Shown here piece after piece: positions 21,872-33,707 of a DNA stretch of 64,000 bases. Location: assembly GCA_951640195.1 (NCBI GenBank), contig OX621164.1, positions 2,585,098-2,649,097 of the forward strand, read 5' to 3'. Made by a program: the position numbers and the translations under genes. How positions within the stretch are numbered: position 1 is the stretch's first letter; each line of letters starts with the position of its first letter. Origin of the DNA: Porpolomopsis calyptriformis. Its lineage: Eukaryota > Basidiomycota > Agaricomycetes > Agaricales > Hygrophoraceae. Under the pieces are notes generated by a model, which worked only from the letters and a program-made list of their open reading frames with translations, searched no databases and had not been told where the DNA came from.

Positions 21872-24800
21872 ATGAAGAATTCATCGAATCGGGGTACGAG
21901 CATGAAAAAGAGTCAAGATGGCTGGTTTAAATGTCTGATTCACAGAATCGCACAACGCTGCACCACAATCTGAACCCGTCAAACAAACTACCGAACGCGA
22001 TACACTCGGGTTAGTCTGTAATAATCTAAACCAAGAGGTCTGGCCATGTCCGTTTCCTTACTTCTCAACATCTGAATGCGTTGCTACTGCACGTGGCAGA
22101 TCAACTCCAAATCACAAGCCGTTCACGGGTCGCCCTCTCACTTTTCGGACAATTTTGAAACTCGGGGAACCAAACTCGAATGGGAGGAGAACATTCTTGA
22201 TATCCAACTACGCGAGTCGGAGGCAAGCGTAGAGCAACTCAGCTCCACTTCCATGTTTTCCGTTGACCACCAACGTCACGAGCACTCGCGATCCTCTTCT
22301 CTTTCAGACGTCCGTCCCCAGCCAACGGAGATGGAATCTGGATCACAAGACGCGAACGATGAATTTGTTATTATTCGTTCCGAGCCAAAGGAGAGCATCA
22401 TGCAGCAACAAAATGGAACTATGGTTGCCAGACATGTCCCTAGCGAAGACCCATCTCCTTCGTTTGATGAAGCGGCAGCCACATACGTCGAACGCCTTCT
22501 TGCTGCCATCGAAAGATTGCGTGGTGAAAGGGATGATTTGAGGCGGAATGTGCACTTCTTGGAAGCCGAGGCGAAGATCGCGGCGCAGACCTTGGAAGCT
22601 AGAAAAGCCGACGTTTGTAACCCCTCTGGAGCTGTGACTCCCGAGACTTTATCGGAGGGCGTTCGTAGTTCGTCTGTTGATGTAATGGCAAGCGAAAAAC
22701 TCGAAAGTCGAAAGAGTCCATCGTTCAGAAAGATGGAACTGGCTGCCTCTGCGTCAGCCATTGTCATTGGGCATATACAACAGGAGGCAGACGTCGTCAC
22801 TGATCGTCTTTCTGTGGTCGTTGAAAACCTGCGCCGTCAACTCGAGGAGAAGGAACAACAGGTGGACGCTATGGCTATCAGTCTTGAGGCCGCCAATTGT
22901 TGCGTTGGTGATGTGACGGCAAAGCAGGACGACTTACAATCCCAGGTGTCCAGCTTACAGTCCAAAAACAACGATCATCACCAGGAAATCGATCGACTCA
23001 AGAATGCACACCAAGAGACTCAAGATACCTTGACGTGCACAATAACCAGCCTTGAAGAGGTTACGGCTTCTCTCAAGCAGGTCGAATCCGAACGGGATAC
23101 ACTAAACCTACATATCACTAATCTCCAGATCGATCTCCTTCGTGCACAACAAACTGCCAACGAGGCAGAAACCCTATATAACGACCTTCGATATCGCCAA
23201 CTATCGTCTGTACCATCAGATAAAGTTGTGGAATCTCTCGGAATGCAGATCAACGAGCTGGAGGAGCGTGTATTACGACGAACAGAACAGATTGGAATTC
23301 ACCAGCATGATATTAAGCGTTTGGAGACGAATTTACGGCTGCAAGAAGAGAGGGTTGGAGAGATGACAGCGGAGCTAGAGACGCTCAGCACGCAGAAGGA
23401 CGCGATGGTGGAGGACTGTGCCGATGCCAGGGAAGCGAGGGATGAAGCGATCCGGAAGGCAGAGGAGATGGAAGTGGAAGTGGAAGGGTTGGAAGCGCGA
23501 GCGGAAGGTTTGGAAGGGAAACTGGAAAAGGTCGAGAGAGAGCGGGACGACGAAGTGAGGACCCTCGTCGGTATTGTGTTCGACCTCGCCAGTCGCTCTC
23601 GAGAAGCAAAGAATATCGCGAAGGCGAAGACTACGATGGCAGTCGAGGACAAAACTTCTACTGACACCATTCGACATCTAACTTTGGCCCTTGCGACTTC
23701 ACAAGTTAAGTTGAAACGAACAGTACATTCCATTCGAGAGGCAGAAGCCACAAGTTCCCTGCAGCCAGACGGGGCAGTGGAAAAAGGCCCTTCCGCTCAG
23801 GACCCAATGGAACTGATTGATCTCAAAAATCGACTGGATCGTACGTCGAACGAACTCGAACAAGTTAAACGGCTTCATGCTGATGTAGAGGCCTCTCACC
23901 GTGGCGCGTTGGATGAAGCCGCCTGCTTCAAGCAAGAGCTTGCAGATCAAATCCGTGCCGCTGCTGATCGCGACGAAGAGTCGGAAATTAAACTGGGAAA
24001 ACTACGAGCGGAACATGCTGACGAAATCGGTCATCTACGAAAACAACTCGATACTCTCAGCGAGGAGATCAAGGGCTCCAATGATTCTCGGACTAAACTT
24101 GAAAGTCTACGAGAAAGTGCTGTCGAAGAACTCGCCCGAACCGAAAAAGAGCATGAAATCCGCCTCACTCGTGCCACCGAGCGATTGCGAGAGGTTATCC
24201 TTCACCTGGAGTCTGAAGCAGCTAGACGCACAGACCAATTGGTTAGTTTGCAGGCCCAGCTCGATACCTCTTCGCGGGAGGTCAGTCAAATCACTCGCAA
24301 GCTCGAAGAAGAAGCGAAATCCCGCGCAGCCGAACGCGAAAGATACGTGAACGAGCTAGCTTCCGCGGTCGAACAATGTTCTCGCGCTGAAACCAACCAA
24401 ACGGATCTTCGCCAAGAGCTGAATGATGGTCGCAGAAAATTGGAAGAAACCCGAATTGCGTTTGAATCGTTGCAAGAAGAGAAAACTAACCAACAAATGG
24501 AAATGACCAACCTTGCAGCAGAAATCCAACGGTCTATATCCTTAAACCGATTTTTGGAGAGTCAAGCAAGAGACAAGTACATCTGATTTTTTACCATAAG
24601 GTAGAGGATATTGGCTAATGAAACTCCTTGACAGTGAACGCGCAATCACGTCGCTCAAAGAGACTCTTGAGTGTACTCGTGTAGACTTGGCCAACTCGGA
24701 GAAATCGGGAAAGGCGGCAGAGATCAATCTTTCTTTGAAAACTGCTCAACACGAACGGGCTATGTCTAACCTACTCCGGGAATTGACGGAACTTCGTTCG

Positions 24801-25674
24801 AAACCAGCCCTCGAAGGATCCATGGCAAAATTGGAAGAGAGGAACGCTGAATTGGAAGAGTTGTTGAAGAGTAAGTGTGCTGAGATCGAGGAGAATGACG
24901 ATCGTTTCATCGAGTAAGTCTCTATTCGCTGTTCCTTTGACACTTTTGACCTTGTATACGGATAGGATGTTGAAAGAGAAAAAGAAACTCTTAACCAAAA
25001 TTGATACACTTTCTCGCAAGGTGCAAAACTTGCAAAGTAAACCTACGGCTTGCCCGCCAGCTTCAAAGTCAGCGTCTGAGACCGCCATCTCGAGTTCAAA
25101 AGGCCCTCCATCCAGTACTCCCACCCCCTCCGTCCCAATTCGATCTCGATCGAATACTGTCGCGACTCATCCATTCCCTACGCATCCTCTAAACGATAAT
25201 GCGACACCTATTCGCGCTATTCCCGGCAGCCGGGCCGTTTCTGGGCCGTCCTCCCTAGCACCCCTGAAAATACGCACCATTGAAACACCAGAAAGCTTTC
25301 CAAGTCACACAACTCCTGATCCGTTACTCTCCGCGTCGCTGAGAAGGAAACGGAAGGTACCTGATGACTTCGAGACCTGCGACGGCGTCCCTCCCAAAGG
25401 ATTTACCACGGAATGCCTCCCAAGTGATGACATTGAGAATTCGACGCCTCGCCTTCGTCGGGCACTGCAGAGTGTTCCAGGATTCACGCCCGTCCGGACC
25501 CGCATCCCAACCCCAAAGAAAGAGACAGCAAAGTCCATCACGGATGTCACAAACAAAGCACGATCGACCCCCTTAACTGCCCCCCAATTCGCGCAACCGA
25601 CAAAACGTAGTTGGCTAGGGAAGATCAGAGGGATTTCGTCGCAATCGACCAGTCGGGCTCCATTAAGGGACTGA
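21872..25674 (+). CDS. large coiled-coil protein of unknown function
   Basis: I do not recognise a named family. The proposed start is ATG 21872 (MKNSSNRESHNAAPQSEPVK). It is joined by two introns to INSKSQAVHGSPSHFSDNFE; the second donor is placed at gtctgt so that the long frame stays open. The start is the least certain part; a downstream ATG at 22253 is possible. A Ser-rich N-terminal 150 residues precede roughly 800 residues of nearly continuous heptad coiled coil (for example RLLAAIERLRGERDDLRRNV and VEVEGLEARAEGLEGKLEKV). Two introns near 24580 and 24920 follow. The coiled coil ends with MLKEKKKLLTKIDTLSRKVQ and passes into a Ser/Pro-rich basic tail (TPVRTRIPTPKKE, RSWLGKIRGISSQ). This architecture suits a scaffold of spindle pole, septum or Golgi. 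Only 89 bp separate it from the next gene. Confidence 0.75.
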
Positions 25675-25763
25675 TATGCGTATTATATAATATCTTTCAT
25701 CCCCCATCTTATATTCGGGACACCACGTATTGTGTACTACTCATTGATCCTATATATTTCAGC

Positions 25764-28700
25764 ATGTTTTCCAAGCATCCAACAACCTATGATGATCTGT
25801 CATCGGAGCTACGAGAAGAACACGATTGGCAGGTGGGTGACCTAAGATCGTTCGAATACCTGTTGGACGTCACGTCATTCGCCATCGAACCCTTGTCGGG
25901 CCTCCTTGCTATCGGTATCGCCGAACCTAGCTCTCACGATGATCGCTGGAATTAATCTAGAACTTTAAGGAACCGCGAGCGGGGTCATCCACATATTTGG
26001 GGGTCCCGGGGTGGAATTGAAACAAACTCTGCCCCACTCCATAGGCATCAAATTCCTCCATTTTGCTCCTTCAGTGTACAAGCTTGTCTGCATCGGTAAT
26101 GCTATCTATCTTCACGTCGTCGCATAACTGAACACTTCAGATCTGCCGTAGATGATAATAATCAGCTCTGTTTCTGGGACCTCGCGGCTATTGAACGCAA
26201 ACACACGGTTTTAGCGGGTTTCCGCCAGACTGTGAAGTGAGACGCAGCTTGTTACAATGATGAGATCAAGCTTTACAGCCCCAATATAGCTGTCTCACAA
26301 TATCACCTTCTCATGCACACGTTTGTCTCCGCGCCTTACTTATTGTCCCCGGAAGATCTAAATTCAATTAGGCTTTCATCGCCCTGCAATCAGGGGAGAT
26401 TGAAACGTATGATTTACTTTGTCTGCAGAAATCCCCCTATACTATCCCAAATATGTGGGCTCTTTATGAGGACAAGATTGCTGGTACAGAGATGTTGACT
26501 GTTTCGAGTCTCGCAGAGTGATTGTTTCATTACATTTCACTGACTACCGCTATTTACTGTTTTGAATTCTAGCTGCACACCTATCGATCTGGTGATCCAT
26601 CCCCGAGATCTCAACTTGGTGTTCGTTGCATATAGAGGTATGTCCTATACCCCTTCTGAAATTTGCCAGTTCGCTTTTCTCTCAGCATCGGTTCCCAGGG
26701 GGTATCATTCTGTCGAATCTAGTGAGCAACACATCTCGGTTGATTTATTTCTCCCAACAACGACCATCCTCAGACTCAACGCAACACGATCCATGCATAT
26801 GAACTGTCTTCGCCACCGGGCATTCCAGAAGGAGCTGGTTACACCAGTAAGGTATGGTATTTGGCCGTTCTACTTCCAACTAATTCAAATTCGATTTCTT
26901 AAAGCACCGTCGACTCTCCGTGACAGCGTTGGCTATTCACCCAGCTGGCCACCTATTTGCTGTGGGTTATGCTGACGGTTCCATTGCATTCTGGTCCGTG
27001 GAAGATAGTGACAAGCCACTACTTGTCAGAACAATAGACGACGGAGACATCAATATCGTTGAGATGCATAAACTAGGGGAGGGTTTGGAGAGCACCGAAG
27101 ACGCACACGCCACGTCCAGCTCAGGTTCCTTCCGGGAACCTATTATTAAACTTTCATGGAGCGGATTTCCGAATCCTTCTGATCTTTGGGGCGGAGAAAC
27201 CGCACTGACTGTGTTAGGGGGATTGGCGGTTGACCACGCTATTGGCCTCACCGTCCAATGGTTTCCGGTCATCGATCTGGTCCAATCGCCAGTTTCTCCT
27301 GTCGTGGACGCTGACTTGTCCAAACAGGAAGGGATTCGCAAATCTCTCATTCCGTCCCAAACCTTCTTCTTATCGACGCCGGGAATAATTCAAGACTTCT
27401 TGCTCATTCCCCGCAGTAGCCCTCATTTTTCAGGATCGTTTGATCCAATTGCCATACTCCTATTGTGCGACTGCGACGGAGACACTCGCTCTACAGATGC
27501 ATATCAATTTCCTTCTCCTGCCTCTGTTAAATCAAGTGCCCCCTCCCTACTTGCTACGGCTTCTGCAGATGCACAGTCGGTCGGTAAGGTTGACAATCCC
27601 TTGCAACTTAGACTTCCCAATCCCCTTCGGAATGGCAATGATGGCGTACTTGATGCCCAACTTGTGAATCTCGACCACGATGCCTATAAGCAGCTTGTGC
27701 TTGAGAACACACTTGAGAGTGATAGTCTCCCATTAAGTGGGGGAGTTGCTTGGACGAATGATTGGTCACTCAACGAAAAGACATTTGTAAAGGTCTGTCT
27801 ACTACATTGTGTCCTTAGATTTTGTATTCTTACTTTGCCTTCACCTAGTATCAATGTCCTCGTATCTTGGTGACTACACATCGCAACCTCACTGTACAAT
27901 TCCAAGACATTAGCGCGCAACTACTCATCAATGCTGATCAGTTGCCCATCCAGAACGACTTTCCACGTTTGCTACCCGATCTTACTATCGACTTGATGTG
28001 TATCTTGCTAGACCCCATCCTATCTCACCGAATTTGCTCAACAGCCCCCCCTCAGACTCCTATTGATTCGGTGCATCTTGCTAAGGAATCTCTCGAGTGT
28101 GCTGTGGTGCTCCAGACCGGAGAGGTGGTTATTTTCCGGATGAGGTCGGGACCATGCGAAAATGTTCCGTATAGGGAGAATAACGATGAAGAACTGATCT
28201 CCCTGGAACATGTTCCGTTATATCATGATCGCAGGTTCTATCCCTATCTTATGCTCGTTCCCAAGAAAGGTCCTGTGACAGCATTTGCGATTTCAGATAT
28301 TGGTACAAACTCTCATTCTCATCGGCCGTTGTTAAACTTAACTCGTCTTCTCGAGGTTTCTTTGCCGCTGCATACGGCGATGGATCTCTGCTCGTTGCAG
28401 ATTTGAGAGGTCCTCGAGTTATGTTGCGTTATTGCTGGGATCCCGATGCCAAAAGCAAAGAAAAACTACCGTTGCTTTTAAAACATCCTTCCACTAAGCT
28501 CATAGATCCCATTGGCTCTCTGACTTGGACGGTGAATTCACTTGGTTCAGGCAAGCCTTCTCTCGACAGGTCTACAGGTTGATCAGGAAATTTACACCCT
28601 ATCATAATGTCAGGTTCGCGACCTCGTATCCTTCTTATAGCTGTACATACCTCGGGGTTGTTGGAGATATTCACAATCAACAGACCTGCTGGATCTCATT

Positions 28701-29884
28701 TATGGACCATCGACAGTGAACCTCTAAAATCCAAAATTGTGCCAAGTCCTTTATCTGGAGGCGTTTTTGTCGTGGATAGCAGAACAGGCACTAAACGAAA
28801 GGCCGACAGATCCAGACTTGGACTATCTCTCCAATCGTCACCTACGCTCCCAGATACTCATGGTATCTTGATTGCGGTGGGGGCAAAAGTCGCTAAATGT
28901 ATATTGGATATCGTGGGAGAACAGGTGGGAAAGGTCGATTGGAGTAACAAAGCAGGCACCGCAGTAGCTGCCGAGGTGGTCGAGAAAATGGGTGCGATCT
29001 AGCTCTACGATATTTGAGACAATGCTGCTCACCGATCTTGATATTTAGGCTCGCATGCCCTTGTTGTCTTTACAGATAGGCATGAAGCATGGGTCTATTC
29101 ATTGCCTCACTTGACACGGCTTCACATCTTTCAAATTTCTGGAGTGTCCAAAGAGTGCTTTCAAATCCTCGTGATGTTGGATATGAGCTGACTTCTTTCC
29201 CCTCTTAGACCACCCGCCATAGACGAAAGCGGGGACTTCGTTGGATGTTTCCGTCATGCTGCGTCAGGCACAGTGAAGCAATTAACATATTCTTCCCTGT
29301 TCACCACCCGCCGCAATTACGCATCGCCCGATATCGACCTGAGGAGCACAAAGCCTTCAGTACCGCCTCAACCTGGACCTGTCTCAGTATCGCCTACGGC
29401 TATGTTGAGTTCTTGGTTCGGATTTGGACCATCAATGACTGGAGGGCAGTTGGATGCATTGTGTAAGTTCAGTTCGCCAATTCTGTTGCTTGATAAGAAA
29501 TCATCCAGAATAAATTGTCCCATAAATAAAGTGGCAGGCCCCGACAGGCCTCTCCATCAAGTACAACAAGAAGAGACAGAAACAGCTTCGATCAACGCAC
29601 CTGTTGCCGCTGTAGCTGGCCTGTACGGTCGCCTGAGTTCGGCACTCAGCGAACGGGGGTGAGCGTAAAGTTATTCTTGGTTTCCGATCGTTTCTTATGA
29701 TCCACTCATAGACAGATGTTAGAAGGATTGGAAGAGAGATTTAATTCGTTAGAGGAAGGCAGCAAAAGCATGCTTGCCCAGGTAAATACAAATTGCCCAC
29801 ACGAGATTTTACTTAAACCGTCCCTGATTCTTTCAGGCAAAGCGTTTGGCGGCTGAGCAACAGGCCAGACGATGGTTTGGCTAA
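25764..29884 (+). CDS. SRO7: Lgl/tomosyn/Sro7-type WD40 regulator of exocytosis
   Basis: Binds SNAP-25/Sec9-type SNAREs and Sec4-type Rabs in polarised secretion. ATG 25764 gives MFSKHPTTYDDLSSELREEH. Then come LRSFEYLLDVTSFAIEPLSG, IHIFGGPGVELKQTLPHSIG and FLHFAPSVYKLVCI, the conserved first beta-propeller blades of the Lgl family. Later blades include VTALAIHPAGHLFAVGYADG with SIAFWSVED, the FWGGETALTVLGG-like segment (LWGGETALTVLGGLAVD) and RRFYPYLMLVPKKGPVTAFA. The extreme C-terminus, QMLEGLEERFNSLEEGSKSM followed by LAQAKRLAAEQQARRWFG, resembles the R-SNARE-like coil of tomosyn, without a membrane anchor. More than ten small exons are inferred. The gene symbol follows yeast; orthology to tomosyn versus Sro7 is not resolved here. 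Confidence 0.88.
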
Positions 29885-30223
29885 CCCTGGTTGTTGCGAA
29901 TGATGATCCGATTTTATACTTTCGTAAAAATTCATCCTTAAGTAGCTCTGATACTTCTGCAGCGTAAAGTGGTCAAGTTAGAGCTCTTCTGAACCAACCG
30001 AGAAACACCTCTCGGCCCTGCTGTATAGAAATGCTGATTCACACACCTCGGCCCTAACAAGGCGGAAAGGCACGTTCCGTTAAACAATGTGCCGAAACGT
30101 ATCATCACGTGATACGTCGATTCCGAGAGTGCGGCATTAAAGTTTTCGTTTTCTCCTTGCCCTGCACGCGTCTGATACCCCACTACACCTTAATTCATAC
30201 ACAAGAGATCTAGGACTTGGAGC
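29885..30223. other. intergenic region upstream of the AGC1-type carrier
   Basis: About 340 bp without a supportable gene. The only clear element is the ATCACGTGAT palindrome (listed separately). An 80-codon open frame on the minus strand has no features. Confidence 0.5.
30104..30113. promoter_or_regulatory. ATCACGTGAT palindrome upstream of the AGC1-type carrier
   Basis: Perfect 10-bp palindrome with an E-box core (CACGTG), 110 bp upstream of ATG 30224. The same 10-mer occurs at 44573 and 53270, each in a short promoter region. CACGTG is the class of site bound by bHLH factors such as Cbf1; binding here is inference. Confidence 0.55.
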
Positions 30224-33200
30224 ATGTCGACCTCATCTCCCGACCTTTCCACCATCCACGCCGATTCCGATGCACGCCCGCTAGTGCAGATGACCGGCCT
30301 AAAAAGCTCAGTGGCTGTCCCTGATAACGAGCTCAAAAGATGGAGGCGCCTATTCGACGCCAATGCTATAACCGTAGAGGGCGACAAGTAAGGACAATTT
30401 TTTTTTGGAGGACGTCCCTTAACCTGAGAAGCTAATGTGGCCTAGGTTCCTAGACTCAGAGAACTTCGTCAATGCCATTTCACCCAAGGCTGACTTGACG
30501 AAAATTGGCCGGGCACAATTTGCCATTTTGTTTCGTGTTGCTGATGCCTCCAGGCGGGGGTTAGTGTCATGGGATGACTTTGTTGTTTTCGAGACCCTTT
30601 TGAAAAGACCTGACGCCGATTACCTTATGGCCTTCCACTATTTTGACGTGTAAGCTTCTGCAAGGTGTCCGGGTGCATATTTCATCACGGTTTTCTTCAC
30701 AGCGATCACTCCGGGACCATCACTTTTGACGAATTCAAGAGCGTTTTTTCTGCTAATATTGGACCTGAGGCTATTCCATTTGATTTTGACTGGTGAGATG
30801 GCCGAAATGCGCAACTTGGTGAATTCAAATGATTTTTTTTCCTAGTGATTGGGTTAAATTATACCTCGGGAAAAGGAACGGAACCCATGTCTTGGGATGT
30901 GGGTGGCACTTCTCGGTTCTTGATGTAGCTCTCGTCTGAGCTGAATCACCTTATAGACAATGAATTTACCCAGTTAATGAAAAGTCTGCAAGGCGAAAGA
31001 GTTCGTCAAGCGTTCAAGTACTTTGATGCAGACGAGGACGGTTTTATCCGGCCTGAACAATTTAAAAGAATCATCTTAGTGAGTATGTGGGTCGGAATAC
31101 AAGCTGACTTTCTTATTGAACCTCGACTACTAGGAAATTGCCAGTCATAAACTTTCCGACGCTGTTATCGACCGGCTGCCAACCCTTTGTACACTTACTC
31201 CCGGCGGACGAATAACGTTTTCCGAAGTGAATGCGTTTTATAATGTTATCCGAGGTGAGCACCATTCGCTGGTTCGATCTACCATAACAGTGACACTGCC
31301 TGCTTCCACGACAGAAATGGACATGGTTGAGCGGTTTGTGTTTCACACATGTTTTGGGTCTCTGGTATTGCTGAGGGCCACTGCTTCAGAATCATCCGCG
31401 AAGCTACCGCAAAAAGCAAGGATGGGCGTATAGATCAATCGGATTTTCTCAACCACGCTGCTTCTAATTCTCGGTATTCACTTTTCACACCCATGGAGGC
31501 ATCTATAGTCTTCCATTTTGCTGGTCGTGGGAGTGGGGCAGACCGCCTTGCCCTTATTGATTTCGCGCAACTGCTTGACCCTCGATGGAAACCCCCACAG
31601 GACGAGTTCGAGGTCAAAGCAGTCAGTGTTTCGACATCTTTTCTTCACGGCTTCCTTCTATCCGCGTACAGTTTTGTGCAGGGTGGTCAGTGTGCACACG
31701 ATGGCATCTTCGGCGCTGTTATGGCTAACAAAGTTTTAAGGTATCGCGGGAGCGTTTGGGGCAACTATTGTCTACCCCATCGATCTAGGTGAGTTGAGGA
31801 TCTGATCCGGTTGGATCCTTATATTGACATTATGCAGTCAAAGTAGGTTTTCCTCCTAGTGCCTTGGACCAACCTCACACATGGGTAATGTGTTTTCTTA
31901 ATAGACAAGGTATACTCTCGTTGCCCCATTGTTTTCGGGATGACCGTGACGGCGTACATGCAGGATGCAAAATCAGCGCGGGAGTGTCGTCGGTCAACTG
32001 TTGTACAAGAATAGTCTCGACTGTGCGAGGAAGATATTTCGCAACGAGAGCTTTGTCGGATTCTATCGTGGACTTGGTCCTCAACTGATCGTGGGTCTCG
32101 GGTGGACTGTGTTTCATGGATTGTGATTAACTTATTGACTCATAGGGTGTCGCGCCGGAGAAGGCAATCAAACTGACGGTCAATGATCTCGTCCGCTCGC
32201 GCACAATGGACCCTGAAACCGGACGAATCAAATTGGGTTGGGAATTATTTGCTGGCGGTGCTGCCGGCGGCTGTCAAGTGGTTGGTCGCGACGTTCGTCC
32301 ATAATAGCGCCCTTAGCCAACATTTTGCCCCAGGTGTTCACTAATCCGTTGGAGATTGTGTTCGGACTTTATTGAATTTACCAACATGTGGTGTGTATTG
32401 ACATGCGAGGTGCAGGAAAATCCGGCTTCAAGTACAAGGAGAGGCTGCGAAGGTCGAAGGAATCGTGCCGAAAGGGGCTGTGCATATTGTTCGTCAATTG
32501 GGTATCGTCGGCCTTTATAAAGGAGCCAGCGCTTGCCTGCTCCGGGACATTCCGTTCTCCGCCATATACTTCCCGACGTACTGCCATTTGAAGAAGGATG
32601 TGTTTCGAGAAGGGTACCATGGGAAGCAGCTGTCATTCTTGGAGACCCTGGGCTCGGCTGCGATAGCGTGCGTGCTCTGATATTAAACAAGTGGCGGGTT
32701 TTGACTGTTTACTAGAGGTATGCCCGCAGCATATCTTACGACACCGGCAGGTACCGTGGAAGCTTTGAGTGCCATACTTATTCTCTGACAAATAATTAGA
32801 TGTGGTGAAGACGCGATTACAAGTTGAGGTTAGGAAAGGTCAAACACACTACAACGGGCTTATGGACGCATTTGTGAAGATTTGTGAGTAAGTTGGATGT
32901 TATGGCATTGAGCGCGGATGATGACATCCCCACAGATAAGGAGGAGGGATTTCTGGCATTGTTCAAAGGCGGTCCGGCCAGGGTAATCAGAAGCAGCCCG
33001 CAGTTCGGGTTTACGCTGCTTGCATACGAATATCTGCACAAGGTTTGTCGTCGGAAAATTATATTGAATGGAGATACTAAATATAGAATTGGTGTCTACA
33101 GTTCTTCCCGGTGAGTACATAGGGGTAACCAATGTACCAGGTGCTGACATGTCATCCAGTATCCTCTGCAGGGTAAATCAAGAGAGGTGGAAACGGCCCT

Positions 33201-33333
33201 TACGTCACGATGGGAGGACCTGTCGCAGATTCGGGCGCGCAATGCGCTCAAGATTCTGCTGGACGTGCACGGAGACTTTGGGCGGCGTGCTGCTGCAACG
33301 AAGATGCCCTTGTCGCTCAGCCGTGGGGTGTAG
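30224..33333 (+). CDS. AGC1: EF-hand mitochondrial aspartate/glutamate carrier (aralar/citrin/Agc1 type)
   Basis: Calcium-regulated exchange of mitochondrial aspartate for cytosolic glutamate in the malate-aspartate shuttle. The N-terminal half has EF-hand repeats: [18 protein letters not shown], with canonical loop Asp, Ser, Thr and Glu, and [20 protein letters not shown]. It also carries aralar-type text such as [18 protein letters not shown] and [17 protein letters not shown]. The C-terminal half is a three-repeat mitochondrial carrier ([15 protein letters not shown] split by an intron; [20 protein letters not shown] with [28 protein letters not shown]). [20 protein letters not shown] and the basic C-terminus follow. 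Start ATG 30224 gives [20 protein letters not shown]. Unlike budding-yeast Agc1, whose N-terminal part is not considered calcium-binding, at least two loops here look intact. About a dozen exons. Confidence 0.92.
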
Positions 33334-33707
33334 AGATATACGACTGATATTGGAGTAAAATTTCGCTCGCGAATAAAAGTCACCTTAGAGACACAATTTA
33401 GGCTGTGCTTTTTTCGGTTTGGGCTTGATTGATGCGGTTGTGAGGGAGTGGACATCATCGCCGCCTCAAATACAAAACTGGCAGGTTTTCTTTTTTCCCT
33501 CACTTCCTCTCCTTCGCTTTCGTTTCCAGTTTTCTCCTTGGTGGGTTTCTTTCCCCGCCTCCCTGTCCATGCTGACCGCCCGTTCTCTAGCGCCTGCGTT
33601 CTTCTTTCGCCGCGCAATTCGATATCTGCTGCTAGACAGTCCTACGCAAGCGTAGTCTTTCTTTCTCTTCTCCAGCACCAGTTATTTTTCCCCACTTTCA
33701 TTTCGAC
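33334..33707. other. promoter/leader region of the secreted repeat protein, pyrimidine-rich
   Basis: No gene seen. From about 33488 to 33707 the plus strand is markedly C/T-rich (runs such as ctcacttcctctccttcgctttcg and tctttctttctcttctcc), ending at the ATG. Long CT-rich blocks next to the start are a known feature of strongly expressed fungal genes; strong expression here is inferred. Confidence 0.5.
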
